Notes: generated by a model from the letters alone, not told the origin. DNA of 64,000 nucleotides from Aplectana chamaeleonis (GCA_029168955.1 JAPDOI010000953.1:33501-97500), one strand, 5' to 3'; numbered from the stretch's first letter, positions 34,362 to 48,060 are shown. A program made the numbers and translations.

Positions 34362-34700
34362 CCGACCCGTATAAGAACGTAAAGGCCAACCGAACATTAT
34401 TCGACACGACGCGGTTGCGTTGCGGCTCTATAATTTTCTAAGTTTGTACTCCTGCTTCGTTATATCTTGTCTACCGGTGGTGCCGTTTTCCTACTACATA
34501 TCTACTCTAGGGAGATCCTGAACTGCTGACCCCTGGAGAAGGACGGTATGTGAATGAAGACACACCGCTCTCCACTTCTTTTATACCCTACCCTTTATCA
34601 AATTGCTATCATAAGTTTTCTTTACAAGAGCCGTGACGCTGCCGCTTTGTGTCGAGCAATGTTCGGTTGGCCTTTACGTTCTGATCCGACCCGTTCGATA
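34362..34700. mobile_element. Foldback element, arms about 70 bases
   Basis: ACGTAAAGGCCAACCGAACA followed by TT and TCGACAC (34,376-34,406) is inverted at 34,650-34,680. Outer blocks GGCCGACCCGTA and GATCCGACCCGTTCG also pair. Confidence 0.75.
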
Positions 34701-34959
34701 CGTATCAAAAACATGGAGGTTGCAAAAAACACGCGGTGTAGCCAGCTGTGGCTGACGCGATCAATATGAATGAATTATGTGGAACGATATCATGTATATC
34801 ATTCATTTCTTAGCTAATATCATGTGAACATCGGTCTTGTCAGCCACATCGGGTGATTTTTCTGAGATAGTTTCATAACAGTTTGGGTCAATGATTCTTG
34901 TGACCACAGAAAGAGGACTGATCCAGCGGGGAGATGAAGAGGTCTTCGTTCGAAATTCT

Positions 34960-35512
34960 TGCATATGATATTACTGCGTAATATCAAGAAAAAGTGAACA
35001 ATTCTGTAAAAAAGGGGTCTTCCAAGCAAAGGTGGTTTGGTTTGCGTTACAAATATTTCAACAAAAAGGGAACAATAGGAAAGTGGAATGAGGAGAGTGT
35101 ACAAAAATGAACAATTTCCTCTAAAACTCTTTTCTTTGTCGAAGCTTCTAAACAGCGAAAACAAACCGTTGTGGTACTTAACGAGGAAGAATTGAATAGT
35201 TTCCTGAAACAATTTGACATCATCTTCTATATTAATGATAGCTATTAGGTACACATGCATATATACATATTTTATCGGCATTCACATAATCATAGTCCCT
35301 TATGGAGCCAAAAGTGCTTCCTCATAGAGAACCGCAACGGTTTGTTTTCGCTGTTCAGAAGTTTCGACAAAGAAAAAAGTTTTTAAATGATATTGCTCAT
35401 TTTTTGTACACTCTTCTCGTTCCACTTTTCTGTTGTTCCCTTTTGGTTGAAATATTTGTAACGCGTACCAAACCTTCTTTGCTTGGAAGACCCCTTTTTA
35501 CAGAATCATTAC
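34960..35512. mobile_element. Foldback element FB, copy 2
   Basis: Arms matching FB copy 1: AAAAAGTGAACAATTCTG, GTCTTCCAAGCAAAGG, AACAAAAAGGGAACAATAGG and AGCGAAAACAAACCGTTG, inverted at 35,330-35,505. Each copy keeps an outer end that the other has lost. Confidence 0.8.
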
Positions 35513-35571
35513 ATTGGCTCTACTCGCTTCGGTCAAACCGCTATGGCCGTGATCAGATTTTCAGCTTTTGA

Positions 35572-36058
35572 AGGCAGTGTTCACGATAAGAATCGTTTTT
35601 CTGATCTTCCACCTATCTTGGAGACGCTCCCATGCTGATTCCAACAATCTCTCTGAAATCGTATAAGACCTTCTGGGATCGGAGTTATGGTCCCTCAAAA
35701 ATTGAGCTAAGAAAGCATGGTGGACGAGTTGTCCGAGGCTTGTAACTTCCGTCTTTTGCAGCCAATTAATGCGAGCTGACCCGAGTAAAGAGAGAAGTTG
35801 GGAATAAAGGGAAGAACGGGGCTATTGATTGGAAACCATCGCTTATCTCACAATCTCGAGCATTCATTTGTTCACGTCGGTGGGCGTGGAAAGTTCATCT
35901 GGGGTGTGACGAGCTGACGGGTGTCCAACTTTGGGTCAGTAGGGGACCGTTCCAAGCTCATTTTTCTCAGTTTTTTCAACGCTAGGGTTGCGCAAGGCCC
36001 CGCAGCCGCCGATCTCCACCAAAAAAAGCAGACATGGCTTTTATCGTGGACACTACCA
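35572..36058. mobile_element. TTAA-type MITE, family A, copy 4
   Basis: Ends AGGCAGTGTTCACGAT / ATCGTGGACACTACCA, with TTGA (35,568) and TTAA (36,059). Same orientation as the copy at 17,972 and nearly identical inside. Confidence 0.9.
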
Positions 36059-36412
36059 TTAAGGAACTGCCTGAGGCATTTAGCAGATTCTGAGCATGGG
36101 ATACTGGAACACTTTCCTCCTCCTAGAACATATTAAAATTGCATCCCGAAACTGCACCTAAATTTGGCAGCCCTCCCTTGCACGCAAATGTTGGTGGATT
36201 ATAGCATAAAACAGATTTTGCCGTTTGCCGCTTTGCCCTTTGCCGTCTGCCTGTCATCTTTAGGGTTTGCCGTTGCCGTTGCCGTTTGCCGAAATTTTAA
36301 ATTCCTTTGCCGCACACCCCTGGTCATGCGCCAGCGTTTGAGCGCTGGCGCATGATGCTCCGACGCCTTGACGCTTTGCCGCCGGTCGTTTGCTATGGAC
36401 GGAACCTTAGGC

Positions 36413-36943
36413 CGTCTGCTGTCTGCTCACGAGATATGAACACACTAGCGCGGTTTCGCCCACAATCGATGACTTCAACAGTGATATGCGTGTGATATCA
36501 CAGATGGCAATGCCGATGTAACGTGAAGAACACGTGGTGCAGTACTATCGCTCTCGGTTCTGAGTAGGGAGCTAGCTGGTTTGAGTAAGCGAGATGGCTT
36601 CATTTTTGACGGGAGTTGGGTATCAGACCTAACCATTTCCTGCCCCTCATGTCACCCCTTGGTGGTCAAAGTGGCATCCAAGCGTCACTCTGATGTGACT
36701 GTTGAGTGGCAATTTTGAGAGGTTTACTACTACCCCATGTCTTGCACGCCCGTATTTTTCCACGCCTTCGAGTAACAGAATGAAAAGTTAAACTTGAGAC
36801 AACATGTGATAACTTAGAATGATAGCAGCATCAAAAAGGAGTGCACTAGAGAAACAGCTCAATTTACGTGAGCACAACATGTCACTTGCCGATCAGTTCC
36901 CATCCACTTTCAAGAAAAGCGCTCTATTACAGCTGGCTTTCAG
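36413..36943. other. Likely intron; nothing else recognised
   Basis: About 530 bases between element X and the first supported exon of the candidate gene. No convincing upstream exon is seen; donors and acceptors present do not give an agreeing phase. Confidence 0.4.
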
Positions 36944-37082
36944 AAATGGAGCCTTCCACCGGCAAGCGGACATTTTATACAGCTGACCTCCGCACTGCCG
37001 TTCAGTCCGCAAAGTGCACGCTGATTGCGAAATCGTGGTGCGGCGCGGTTGCAAGTATCCTCAGACAGAGATGTAGGATCAG
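36944..37082 (+). CDS. Candidate host gene 1, exon a (internal; earlier exons not found)
   Basis: The acceptor GGCTTTCAG ends at 36,943; the donor is AG|GTGACA at 37,083. The reading is open, with [15 protein letters not shown] and then cysteines at AKCTLI, KSWCGAV and RQRCRI. It ends two bases into a codon, which the next exon (41,496) completes with one base to give Arg. The composition (mixed charged residues, three Cys in about 46) resembles an extracellular nematode protein rather than transposon coding. The donor is weaker than consensus. The function is unknown. The intron that follows holds an AT-rich Penelope-like remnant. Confidence 0.4.
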
Positions 37083-37127
37083 GTGACAAAGCTGTACCAA
37101 ATTTGTTTTTTGCAATGAGTGTAAATA

Positions 37128-37278
<151 letters not shown>

Positions 37279-37339
37279 ATAACGCTATTGCAATTATTTA
37301 CGTAATTAGTAAGCTCATGTATATATATTCGATGGTTAA

Positions 37340-39232
<1,893 letters not shown>

Positions 39233-41495
39233 ATGATTATGGAATCAAACCGAAGACAGTTTCATTTTTCATCGTCTCCTACACAAGATGGTCGACCGCC
39301 TATTGTTCTCGTGGTTTATCTGCGAGATAGTTTTTCTAGTGAACTTGGGATGGTCTACGATATATTTGAGCCCAATGGGCCACTAAATCATGTGTAAGTC
39401 ATTAATAATATACCCCATTGTTACAGTTTTGAATGTTTCATCATAAATTGGTTTTTAAAAGTTTTCCCTTCAGTTCTTCAATGAAATTCTCTTCTGGCTA
39501 CTTTTTCTATCTCACCCTTTATATAGATAATGAGAATTACATTGATTTTAGTTCAGTTGAAGGTTTTAATACTTTACTACTAATGACTTCATCGATGGTA
39601 TGCCTTCATACTGATTGTCACGATAAGCTTTGAGAATAACTTTCGATATGATAATTACATTAATCCATTAATTTCATCACACATTTCAATGCAAAATTAG
39701 CCAAATACTTTCCAACTGACGAAACAGTCTTCTTCTTCACTGAAGAGACCCGAGAAGACTGTTCCAATAAAGTTCGTGTGAAGAAAGGGTCGAAACGAAT
39801 TTCATTGACCATTTTTAAGTGAGATCCCAGTAAAAAAAAGTTAAAAAAAGTAATACAGCTAGATTTATATTGACAAGGAGACCATATACCCATTGAGTAC
39901 ATACATTTATCCGCTATTAAGATTGTGTCACCTGCTATAGTGACGCCGGTATACCGGTGTAGCAACAGCTGGGAATTTGTGGAGCGGCAGCCTTTTTTCA
40001 TTTTTCAGCCACACTGACTTCAGAATAATACATTTTTAATGTGCTAGACTTCACCATTATGGTTCACGAAAATCATTCATCACATTTTGTCCCGTAGTAA
40101 ACCCACCACTCAGTCAAGGTCAACTGAGTGATAGGTAAGACGAGCCCGAAAAGTTTCGGACACGACTCAGACGAGTCCGAAATTATAGTAATTTGGCAGG
40201 TCATTGGTCGACCGCCACACTTAAAGACTGTGGTCACGACGAAAAATGGTTGTCGGGTTCTTGCCATAAGTGAGTTCTTTATATGCCTAGGGTCTCAACT
40301 GTAACGAAAGAATGGCGAAATGCTCCTCGCTTTTGATAAAAATCATGAAGTTTGTTCCATCGTTCCATGACAAAGGACGAGTGTTTCCCAACTCCCGAGC
40401 GCTGGCGGGCGAAACAGTCACGTTATCACCTTCGAGTCGAGGCTCGTTGCAATCAATGGTGGCCGACCGTCAGCTGGACACCAATGTCGATGTCGCTGAA
40501 AAAAATTGGAACTGAGGCGTCGAAAACTTGCGCGGTCTGCGCCCATTGCGCTACACAAGACGCAATATTACACAACTCTCCTCTGAACGATTTGAGTTGC
40601 TCCGTCGCTCCCTAAAAAAGTCAGGCGTGGCCTCCTGAATGACCACGCTGTCTCTCCTCTTTCTAACCAAGAATTCAGTCAGAGCTGACTGCGTCCACTC
40701 ATTCAGCTCTGACTGAATTCTTATTTTTTGCTGGCTTTTCTCACTCAGCCTAGGTCACTATCCTTCAACACATATGGCTGAAATGTGTGCCACCTGGTCT
40801 GAGCTCTTTCCAGAACTTGGACTCAGTCAGTCCCAACTGAATTTTTCGTCGGGTTCACTACGGGCCATAGGGTCTGAGAAACACAAGGTGATTTTCAACT
40901 GCAACGAAGTTTCTAAGCAGGTAAAAGAGCCGTGTGTTATTCTACCGTCTTGAAGTGCTAGAACGATTTGACTTGTGGATCAATCTCAGACGTCCCATTC
41001 CCCTTCCCTCATCTTCGGGGACCGAATAGCAAACGGCACAGTACGCACAATGCCCGAATAGCAAGCGGCACAGTATGCGCAATACTTCCCGTGCTGGTAC
41101 CATGATCGACCCATGACGGTCCGGCGTTTGTTTACTTCCCGGTCAGCGATGCCGCCCCTTCAAGTAAGTTACCGTCCCAACACGACCGCTAAGGGTTCCG
41201 CTTCCTTTCCATAGTGATTTTCAAACCATACGATGTACGGCAGAGGGCCTCATGTCTGCCGCAGCTTCACCATGTTCCCTGCTGACAAATGGAGGTGAAG
41301 AGGCTACCGCGTGTTGATGCGTAGCAGCTATTGGAGGCAGTTTACCTCTACCCTCTCAAAGAGATTAATATTCTTCACAGTTTCGCTCAATATACCATGA
41401 TAACACTGTGGAAACTACATAACATTACTTCTAGACTTTTCGTGTTCGATTAAACTACCATCTAATCTTCGTTCTATGATATAACTGCGTTTCAG
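39233..41495. other. Likely intron DNA; few features
   Basis: About 2.3 kb. A possible single end of a TTAA-type MITE starts at 40,220 (TTAAAGACTGTGGTCACGAC), but its partner was not found. A perfect hairpin lies at 40,671-40,720. GACCGAATAGCAAACGGCAC and a near copy occur at about 41,021 and 41,051. Otherwise no gene or repeat is recognised. Confidence 0.4.
40671..40720. repeat. Perfect 18-bp inverted repeat with 14-base loop
   Basis: GAATTCAGTCAGAGCTGA (40,671-40,688) and its exact reverse complement (40,703-40,720). The outer six bases are an EcoRI-type palindrome. No run of T follows, and a terminator role is not expected in this genome. Confidence 0.85.
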
Positions 41496-41607
41496 GCGAT
41501 CCGTCTGCAACAAGACATCAGGAGTTTCGTGTTTTGCTGAGTTATTCGAAATGATGGGTGAGGTGTGCACTGATCGTCATCTAGCCTTTAAATGTGTACA
41601 TTACACG
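41496..41607 (+). CDS. Candidate host gene 1, exon b
   Basis: The acceptor CTGCGTTTCAG ends at 41,495; the donor ACG|GTGAGC is at 41,608. The exon is one base plus 37 codons, fully open: RSVCNKTSGVSCFAELFEMM, then GEVCTDRHLAFKCVHYT. Four cysteines and an N-glycosylation sequon (NKT) point to an extracellular domain. It enters with phase 2, as exon a leaves, and exits in phase 0, as the next exon begins. The Cys spacing recalls small nematode secreted domains, but I cannot name the family. Confidence 0.6.
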
Positions 41608-42063
41608 GTGAGCTGAATACAGATACATAGGAACACATAGGGGCAGTATTACGATTAACAAGCACCTTGTTAGAGAGGGCTTAACCCTTCGTTGACAGGA
41701 ATTGGATACGGCACTGACCAAACTGCTCCATAACGCTCGCCCGCACATTGCGAAAGTCGCGCATCATAAGATTGTGGAAATGGGCTAGACTGTTTTGGCC
41801 ACATCCGCCTTGCGCATTTGAGAACTAGAAAGACATCCACTTTCCAGTAGAACATTGACGATCTGTTATTGATCGCTGGGGAGGCGACATATATCTTTTA
41901 ATGAAACCTCGTTTTGCATGAAATTTTGGAGTCAGTGTCGAAATCCGCATTTCCATCTGAACACCCTGATAACTGGAGCATGAAGTGCCTGATTCAATTT
42001 GAAAATACCTGCTTGATTTAAACTTTCAAGAGTTATGCCTTATACATAATTCTCGATTCTCAG

Positions 42064-42195
42064 TGGATAGATGAATGCTTCGAACGCCGTGTTGGGAAAT
42101 GTGATGCAAACGCTGTCAGTACTGCTGGAGCCGCTGGTTATCGAGTAGCTCAAGCACGATGTGACTACAGAAAATCACATAGCTCTGCTGAAGGA
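42064..42195 (+). CDS. Candidate host gene 1, exon c
   Basis: The acceptor TCGATTCTCAG ends at 42,063; the canonical donor GGA|GTGAGT starts at 42,196. It has exactly 44 codons in phase 0: WIDECFERRVGKCDANAVST, then AGAAGYRVAQARCDYRKSHS and SAEG. Three more cysteines continue the pattern of exon b. The intron from exon b is 456 bases; the next supported exon is 15.65 kb away, with a phase-0 acceptor. The reading is clearly protein-like and has no partner among the repeats. Confidence 0.65.
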
Positions 42196-42199
42196 GTGA

Positions 42200-42732
42200 G
42201 TGATCGTATTGAGTTACCTGAGTTGATTTAAATGGGTGCTTCTGCCTAACAAAAGATGGATAGCCTGTATATTTGCCAAGCCCGTCCTATGGCCAGCCGT
42301 GTCCATTTGTCGCTATACTGGTAACTCTATTAGCGATACTATTGAAAGGGTATGGTTCATGGTAAGATTCGTTGCCGATTTTTTCGCTCAATCAAACTGC
42401 TGTTATCGGCCGTGACATTCAAGTGGAAAGGCGCAGCTAGACTCTGTTTCATTCCAAGTGAACTCATGTTTTCGGTTATCACAGCGCGGAGCGGTGGCTT
42501 TTTCGTCGAAACCTCCTTATCACTAGTTATACTTCACCAAGGCCCACCGCTCCGCTGCTGGTGATAATCGAAATCAACAGGTCACTACGGCTGTACCAGA
42601 GCTTACATAGCAGTTGGAAGCAAAACCGTTCAATCGATGGCCGTATCCTCTTCGTCTTCCAGCGTACGATTTTTTCAGGTGCTTACTTAGCTTTATCTCC
42701 GATCTGTTCCGATTTTTCGACCTGTCAAAGGT
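42200..42732. other. Start of the large intron
   Basis: About 530 bases with no repeat partner of note; CCACCGCTCCGCTGCT-like text recurs near 48,425. Confidence 0.4.
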
Positions 42733-43609
42733 TAACATTCCAGCCTGCTGCTAACAACAGGGAATGGGCGCCTGTACACTCGTGCTGGCTTTCTGAACTA
42801 ATCCATCGGCCCTCTTCAGGGCCACAACTCAAGAACTCCGTGAATCGAATCGGATTGAAAGATTATATTGCATGTGAGTAAATGAAATTTTTGTCTATAG
42901 TGAGTGTTGTGAGTACATATGCAATTCATTATGAGTCCCTAGGCAAAGACTAGGGTAAATTCAGTGATAAATTTTTGAGTTTTTTGAAAGGAGTTCACAT
43001 TTTTCAGGGGCATTAAGGTTTGAATTGCGAAGGAAGCGTCAAGTTTTCCGAGGTGCTCAAGGAATTCAATAATAATTGCGAAAGTTGGTCAAATATTTGC
43101 TTTTCTTCACCACTCGAAACTCGGTATTTCGTTACCATAGTTTTTTTTTTCACCGTGAGAGTTGAACGTTGAAAACCTACCCGAATCCAATGATAACGCT
43201 GTTTCTTGAAGCATTTCGCCATTTCGCTCATGGAGAGATCGAAAGGTGCCAGAAGCCTAGTTTTCTGAACAGTCTGAATTCCCTCAAAGTAGATTTTTTT
43301 GAGAGATGATGCAATTTTCAGGCATTGGGAGCGCCAGTCGATTGAGGCAGATCACAGGTGAGTTTTACTTATCTCCCTGTCGAATTTCGGATTTTCTTCC
43401 GATATTTTTCAAATATATTTTGTGTATGCTTTTCAGTCTTAATACAAGACGCAAAATCTCAGACAGCAAAGAAAACCGTGTTTACGGGCCTGATACTTCG
43501 AATGTTCGGTATTTCAGAAAAATCTGATTTTACAGGCTGCTTTCGAAATTTTTCATTTCTAGAATGAAATTCGTGCGTTTGCGCATAGACAAGAGCATTC
43601 CCTAATTCC

Positions 43610-44262
43610 TGTAAAAACATCAAACGTTGAAATGATTGGAAAAAACATGGATTTCAAAAGTTTTGAACGAGATCATCAATTTCAATTTTTTTGCGTAGAA
43701 ATCGTGCTTTTTCAAAAATTAAACTTCCCGGGACGGAATTTTTTTCAACTTTCGATCAATGTCTGATTTTCAAATTATGATCTAAATTCAAATCGTTGGG
43801 AAAATCAAAGTTTTTACGTTTCTGGAAATTCGGATTCTGTCAAGAATCTGGAATTTTTTTTTGTCAAGAATTTTTTGGAAGTTCTGAGACTGGGAGTTGG
43901 ACCTAAACCTGAAAGACCATTGTTTTCGTGAAAATTTCCGAAATGCGAGAAAATTGGGATAATCCTGCTTTTGTAGAGAATTGAGAAATAGAAGTTAATC
44001 GAAAATTGAGAAAAATCTATATTTTGTGATAAAAACATGACTGTTTTCTGGGATCCGAAGATAGGAAATTTGCCGAAAGTCGAATTCCTGGGACACATGA
44101 TTTTTAGTGAGCTGCGATTTGATTTCCGTCCGAGATTTGGGAAATTGCGGCTTTTCTGAATGTCGTAGATCGAAAACTCTTCCAATATTTGAAGAATCGG
44201 ATTGATTAACTTTTGGAATCCATGTTTTTTCCACACATTTCAACGTTTGATGTTTTTTTTTC
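43610..44262. mobile_element. Inner foldback element within P2
   Basis: ACATCAAACGTTGAAATG (43,617) and GGAAAAAACATGGATTTC are inverted at 44,195-44,258. About 650 bp with about 60-base arms; the interior is AT-rich. Confidence 0.75.
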
Positions 44263-44294
44263 AGAAATCAGGGGGAGTTCTTATCCATGCACAA

Positions 44295-45055
44295 CAGGGA
44301 CGAGCGTAATAAAAAATTGGATTTCGGACATCGGAACTCGGAAATCGAAATAAGTTTTAAAATTTCGGAAATCGGAAAGCAGAATTCCGAAGCCGAAAAA
44401 CTGCGGAAATCGGAATCGGAAAACGGGACAATGTACACTTGCTCCTGGCATGGAGAAATATGTCCTTGCCCTTCGGTTTGAAAAGCATAGCCATTATTAA
44501 ATCATCATTCCCCGGATACGCCCCCATCCTGGACACAAGACCATTACGAATTAAATTTCTGATCCCATGGGGATCCCATCAGGGATGTGCCTAATTGCCA
44601 CTAGAGACTAAAAGCTTCAACGACTACCGTCCTTTTTTTTTGGTGTTACGTCGGACGACTAACGACTAAAGAAATGAAAGATTTCAGTAAGCAATCCAGA
44701 GTTTTGTGAGAGAATGACTACTCACTATTATCGCTTCCCAGTAGAGGGATCGTACCAACTTTGACCGACTAACTAATTATAAAGTTTTCCTGGATCCCAC
44801 AGAAATTGGGTATTTCAAAGGCAGTGTTCACGATGAAACACAAAAAAAACTAGAATACGGTTTTTCATAGTGAACGCTGCCTTTAGAAAGTCTTGAAAGA
44901 ACTTGGCGAGTCTCAACTTGTCAACTTATGTCAGTGGATGCAAATTAAGACTATTTCCGCCTTTTGTTCCGATTTCCGTACCCATTTGTCAGAAATCAGA
45001 AAGCGTATTTCCGAGACCTGAAAACCCGCGGAAATCGGATTTTCGCTTATCCCTG
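44295..45055. mobile_element. hAT-like word-array element W2 (words GGAAATCGG)
   Basis: Left end CAGGGACGAGCG, right end CGCTTATCCCTG, flanked by a perfect 8-bp duplication ATGCACAA (44,287-44,294; 45,056-45,063). The left half repeats CGGAAATCGGAA-type words to about 44,440. The right half (44,975-45,050) repeats GAAATCAGAAAGCG / CCGAGACC / CGGAAATCGG words. About 540 bases between the halves include a 64-bp MITE. No transposase. Confidence 0.8.
44819..44882. mobile_element. 64-bp TTAA-type MITE
   Basis: Ends AGGCAGTGTTCACGATGAAA / TTTCATAGTGAACGCTGCCT, flanked by TCAA and TTAG. Little more than two family A/B-type ends joined together. Confidence 0.8.
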
Positions 45056-46584
45056 ATGCACAAACGCACGAATTTCATTCTAGAAATGACAAATTTCGAA
45101 TGCAGCCTGTAGAATCAGATTTTTCTGAAATATCAAAAATTCGAAGTATCAGGCCCGCAAAAACGGTTTCCTGTGTTGTCTGGGATTCTGCATCTTGCAT
45201 TCAGACTGAAAAGCATATACAAAATATACTTGAAAAATATCGAAAGAAAATCCAAAATTCGCCAGGGAGATCAGGAAAACTCACCTGTGATCTGCCTCAA
45301 TCGAATGGCGCTCTCAATGCCTGAAAATTGCATCCTCTCTCAAGAAAATCTATTTCAAGAGAATTCAGAATGTTCAGAAAACTAGGTTTCTAGCACATTT
45401 CGATCTCTTCAAAAGCGAAATGGCGAAATGTTTAAGAAACAGCGTTATTATCGGATTTGGGTAGGTTTTCAACGTTCAACTCCCAAGGTGAAAAAAACCA
45501 TGGTAAGAAAATGCCGAGTTTCGAGTGGTGAAGAGATGCAAATATTTGACCAACTTTCACACTCATTGTTGAGTTCCTTGAGCTCCTCGGAAAACTTGAC
45601 GCTTTATTCGCAATTCAAACCTTAATGTCCCTGAAAACATTTTATGAATTCTTTTCAAAAAACCTCAAAATTCATCACTGAATTCACCCTAGTCTTTGCC
45701 CAGGAACTAATATTGAATTGTATTTGTACTCACAACAGTCACTATAGACAAAAATTTTATTTATTCACATACAATGAAATCTTTCGATCCGATTCACGGA
45801 GTTCATCAGTTGTGGCCCTAAAGAGGGCCGATGGATTTGTTGAAAAAGCCACCACGCGTGTACAAGCGCCCATTCCCTGTCGTTAGCAGCTGGTTGGATG
45901 GGATGGTGACTGAGGACCGGCGAAGATGAGGGGCGCCATAATTGGGACAGCGGTGAGGGACCAGCGGAAATCTGTGGGCTGCTGCCCCTAGACACTGCAT
46001 GAAAAAGAGTGCGTATGACGCGGAGACTGCAGAGAGCAGACGCATGGGGGAACGCAGACAGTGGACGCCGAGCCCCCCTCTCCATGAAACTGTAGTGTAC
46101 AGCAGGGGTGTGCGTTAATGAAAATTGTTTTTTTCAATAAGCGTTAAGCGTTAATTTTCGGGAAAAAAACCGCGTTAACCCGTTAATGCGTTAACACGTT
46201 AATTTTGCGTTTCGTTAAACCATTAAAAAGAAAAACATTACCACGTCAAAAATCAAAACATTGTCAGATCTCCCATGTCAATCAGCGCCATACAGGGTTC
46301 GTCGCGGGATAGGGTCCCACAGGGGGTCTGAGCTCCAGAGGGGATGAAGGGCTCCGGAGATGTCTGACCTTCGGAGGAAGACCCATTGGAGAAATGTTCA
46401 TGTGAGTGAAAACCTACCGGAGCAATTTTTCACATGGAATTCAACTATGCATAACGATTTGACTGAAATACTATTCGAACTGAATTGCGAGTAACGGTGT
46501 TTAATTAGGAAGTTTAGGTGGAGTCATAGTGAAGGCGTTCCCAAAATGATAGACAAGGCATATAAATCCTCGATGTGAAGTGTC

Positions 46585-48060
46585 TAGAGCAATTTGTCTA
46601 CTAAATGCTGAATGATTTCTGCGAAAGATTTCTATGGGTCAGTAAAGTTGATATTTGAGTTGAACGTGGTCGAGTTACCCTGTAGAAAAACTTTCCTCGC
46701 TGAAGATTGAGGCCGAGCACCGCTACAATATGGGGCTAACACCTTTCTCAGGAGTTGTCCCGCCCGAAGTCGTAAATTTCGAAAACTACAGTACCGCGCA
46801 TGTTTTTTTGCAAAGAAAGCGTTTTGCGGCGTTTTTTGCGCTCACAAAGCGCCGCATCGCCACAACTTTCTTGAAAAAGGTTCGATTTCAATTTAAAGTC
46901 ATTTATGAATTACTTTTATTGAGTCCTATGCGATAGTGTTACAAAATAATAGATTCAACTCCAGAATTTTACGGAAAATCGCATATTTGCGCCACAAAAT
47001 TCCTCATTAGGAAATGATCAGACGGTCATAATGGCCGAAATCCGTCATGTTTTGACCTGTGGTCGATGGTAATTACAGGAGAAAATAACCATTCTTCAGC
47101 AAAATGTCAAGTTGAAAAGACTTTACACACGTACCGTTGCATTTGCCTCATTGAGAGGAATACGAAAACTTACTGAAAAACTCATTTGGTCGGTTTTGAA
47201 GTGGGTTACGGCGATGCGGCGCTTTGTGAACGCTAAAAACACCCCAAAGCGCTTTTTTTGCAAAAAAAGTTGCTGGAAAAACTTCTGTACGAGTCACGAG
47301 ATTAGTGTATTTGAGTCCAGTGTGGTCGAGGTCGATTTACTCTATTCTGAGTTTCATCGTCTTAAATGAACGCCGAATACCGCTACACTGATAGAGGAAA
47401 ATGACAAAAAAAAACATCCAAGTTCACGAATCTAAATTAGGGTTCAAAACTGCAGTAACTTCAGGCTTGAAGCCTACGGCACCTCTGGAGTTTGCCCTTC
47501 GCAAGATTTTTCCTGGTGTGGGATCTGCGTCCATGTTCGCGTTTTCTCAGTACTTCATTAGATGTGGACCCACAATGCATTTTAGAGAAGAACCCACAAC
47601 AGGTTAAAGTTCTTCAAAGGCACTCTTCAGGTTTGCGGAATGCTGCGAACGGTAGAGTATAAAGTCTAGTTTCCCGAAGCCCAGACCTTTCCAGATAACG
47701 CTTTTACTACTTCACTTATAACCTTTTAAAAACCTACCTTTTTCGAAGAATCGCACGTTTTTTTTTCGTTGACGAGTACAGTGTAGCGCGCTTCAGCGTC
47801 TATTTCAGACGGTGAAATTTTGTATAGAGGGTAAAACAACCACGCTTGACTCAAATATCCTACTCACATAGCTCGTAACTTTCAACATTGTCGACTTTCG
47901 GCGAACCACACTTGAGAAAGTGTGAGCCCCTATACTGTAGCAGTGTTCAGCCTCCATCCTAGACGGTGAAAGCGTACACAAAGGGTAAATCGACCCCGCT
48001 TGACCTAAATATCCTTATCTCGTGATCGTTACTTTGCATAAGTATGAATTTCGAGCAGGA
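46585..48060. repeat. Dispersed family U, about 120-170-bp units in both orientations
   Basis: Units containing ATATTTGAGT, GTGGTCGAGTTACCCT and GAATACCGCTACACTG recur at about 46,590-46,750 and 47,290-47,405 (direct) and at 47,770-47,945 and 47,930-48,050 (inverted). They flank and alternate with the M element. Confidence 0.65.
46786..47270. mobile_element. MITE family M, copy 1
   Basis: Starts TACAGTACCGCGCATG with TTGCAAAGAAAGCGTTTTGC and AAGCGCCGCATCGCC inside the left end, mirrored at the right end (GGCGATGCGGCGCTTTGTGA, GCTTTTTTTGC). It matches 55,883-56,356 throughout. Confidence 0.75.

Larger units (their letters stand above)
25527..36322. mobile_element. hAT-like word-array element W1 (words GCCGTTT), split by about 10.5 kb
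   Basis: The left end CAGGGGCGTGCGGCAA (25,527) and right end CCGCACACCCCTG (to 36,322) are inverted copies. The same 8 bases, GTCATGCG, flank both (25,519-25,526; 36,323-36,330), as expected for a hAT target duplication. Left words run to about 25,640 (GCCGTTTGCCG, inverted to CGGCAAA). Right words run 36,205-36,318 (TTTGCCGTTTGCCG). Everything between is later insertions. No transposase is present. Alternatively these are two separate insertions into a duplicated palindromic site; the outer X repeat argues for one element. Confidence 0.65.
25283..36410. mobile_element. Element X, split into outer ends by an 11-kb nest
   Basis: TAGGCTCCGTCCATAGCAGA at the left is the inverse of TGCTATGGACGGAACCTTA at the right (about 36,391-36,409). 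Both are followed inward by a match containing GCGTCAAG/CTTGACGC. Sequence inside the left end reaches a hAT-like element at 25,527 and resumes at 36,331, so X (about 320 bp originally) appears to be the host of that insertion. Confidence 0.6.
42733..45911. mobile_element. Palindromic element P2, arms about 855 bp
   Basis: The left arm 42,733-43,585 is inverted at 45,058-45,911: GGGAATGGGCGCCTGTACAC, GGTTTGAATTGCGAAGGAAG, GATTGAGGCAGATCACAGGT and AATTTCATTCTAGAAATGAC landmarks all pair. The 1.47 kb between the arms is accounted for by two insertions, a small foldback and a hAT-like word-array element, so the original structure was almost spacerless. No coding sequence is recognised. Confidence 0.85.

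Noticed and set aside
40671..40720. Bacterial-type terminator
   Set aside because: It is a perfect hairpin, but no T-run follows it and the window is eukaryotic.
43814..44243. 140-codon minus-strand frame
   Set aside because: It lies in the inner foldback of P2; the sequence is AT-rich with repeated AATTTCGG-like words and no recognisable domain.
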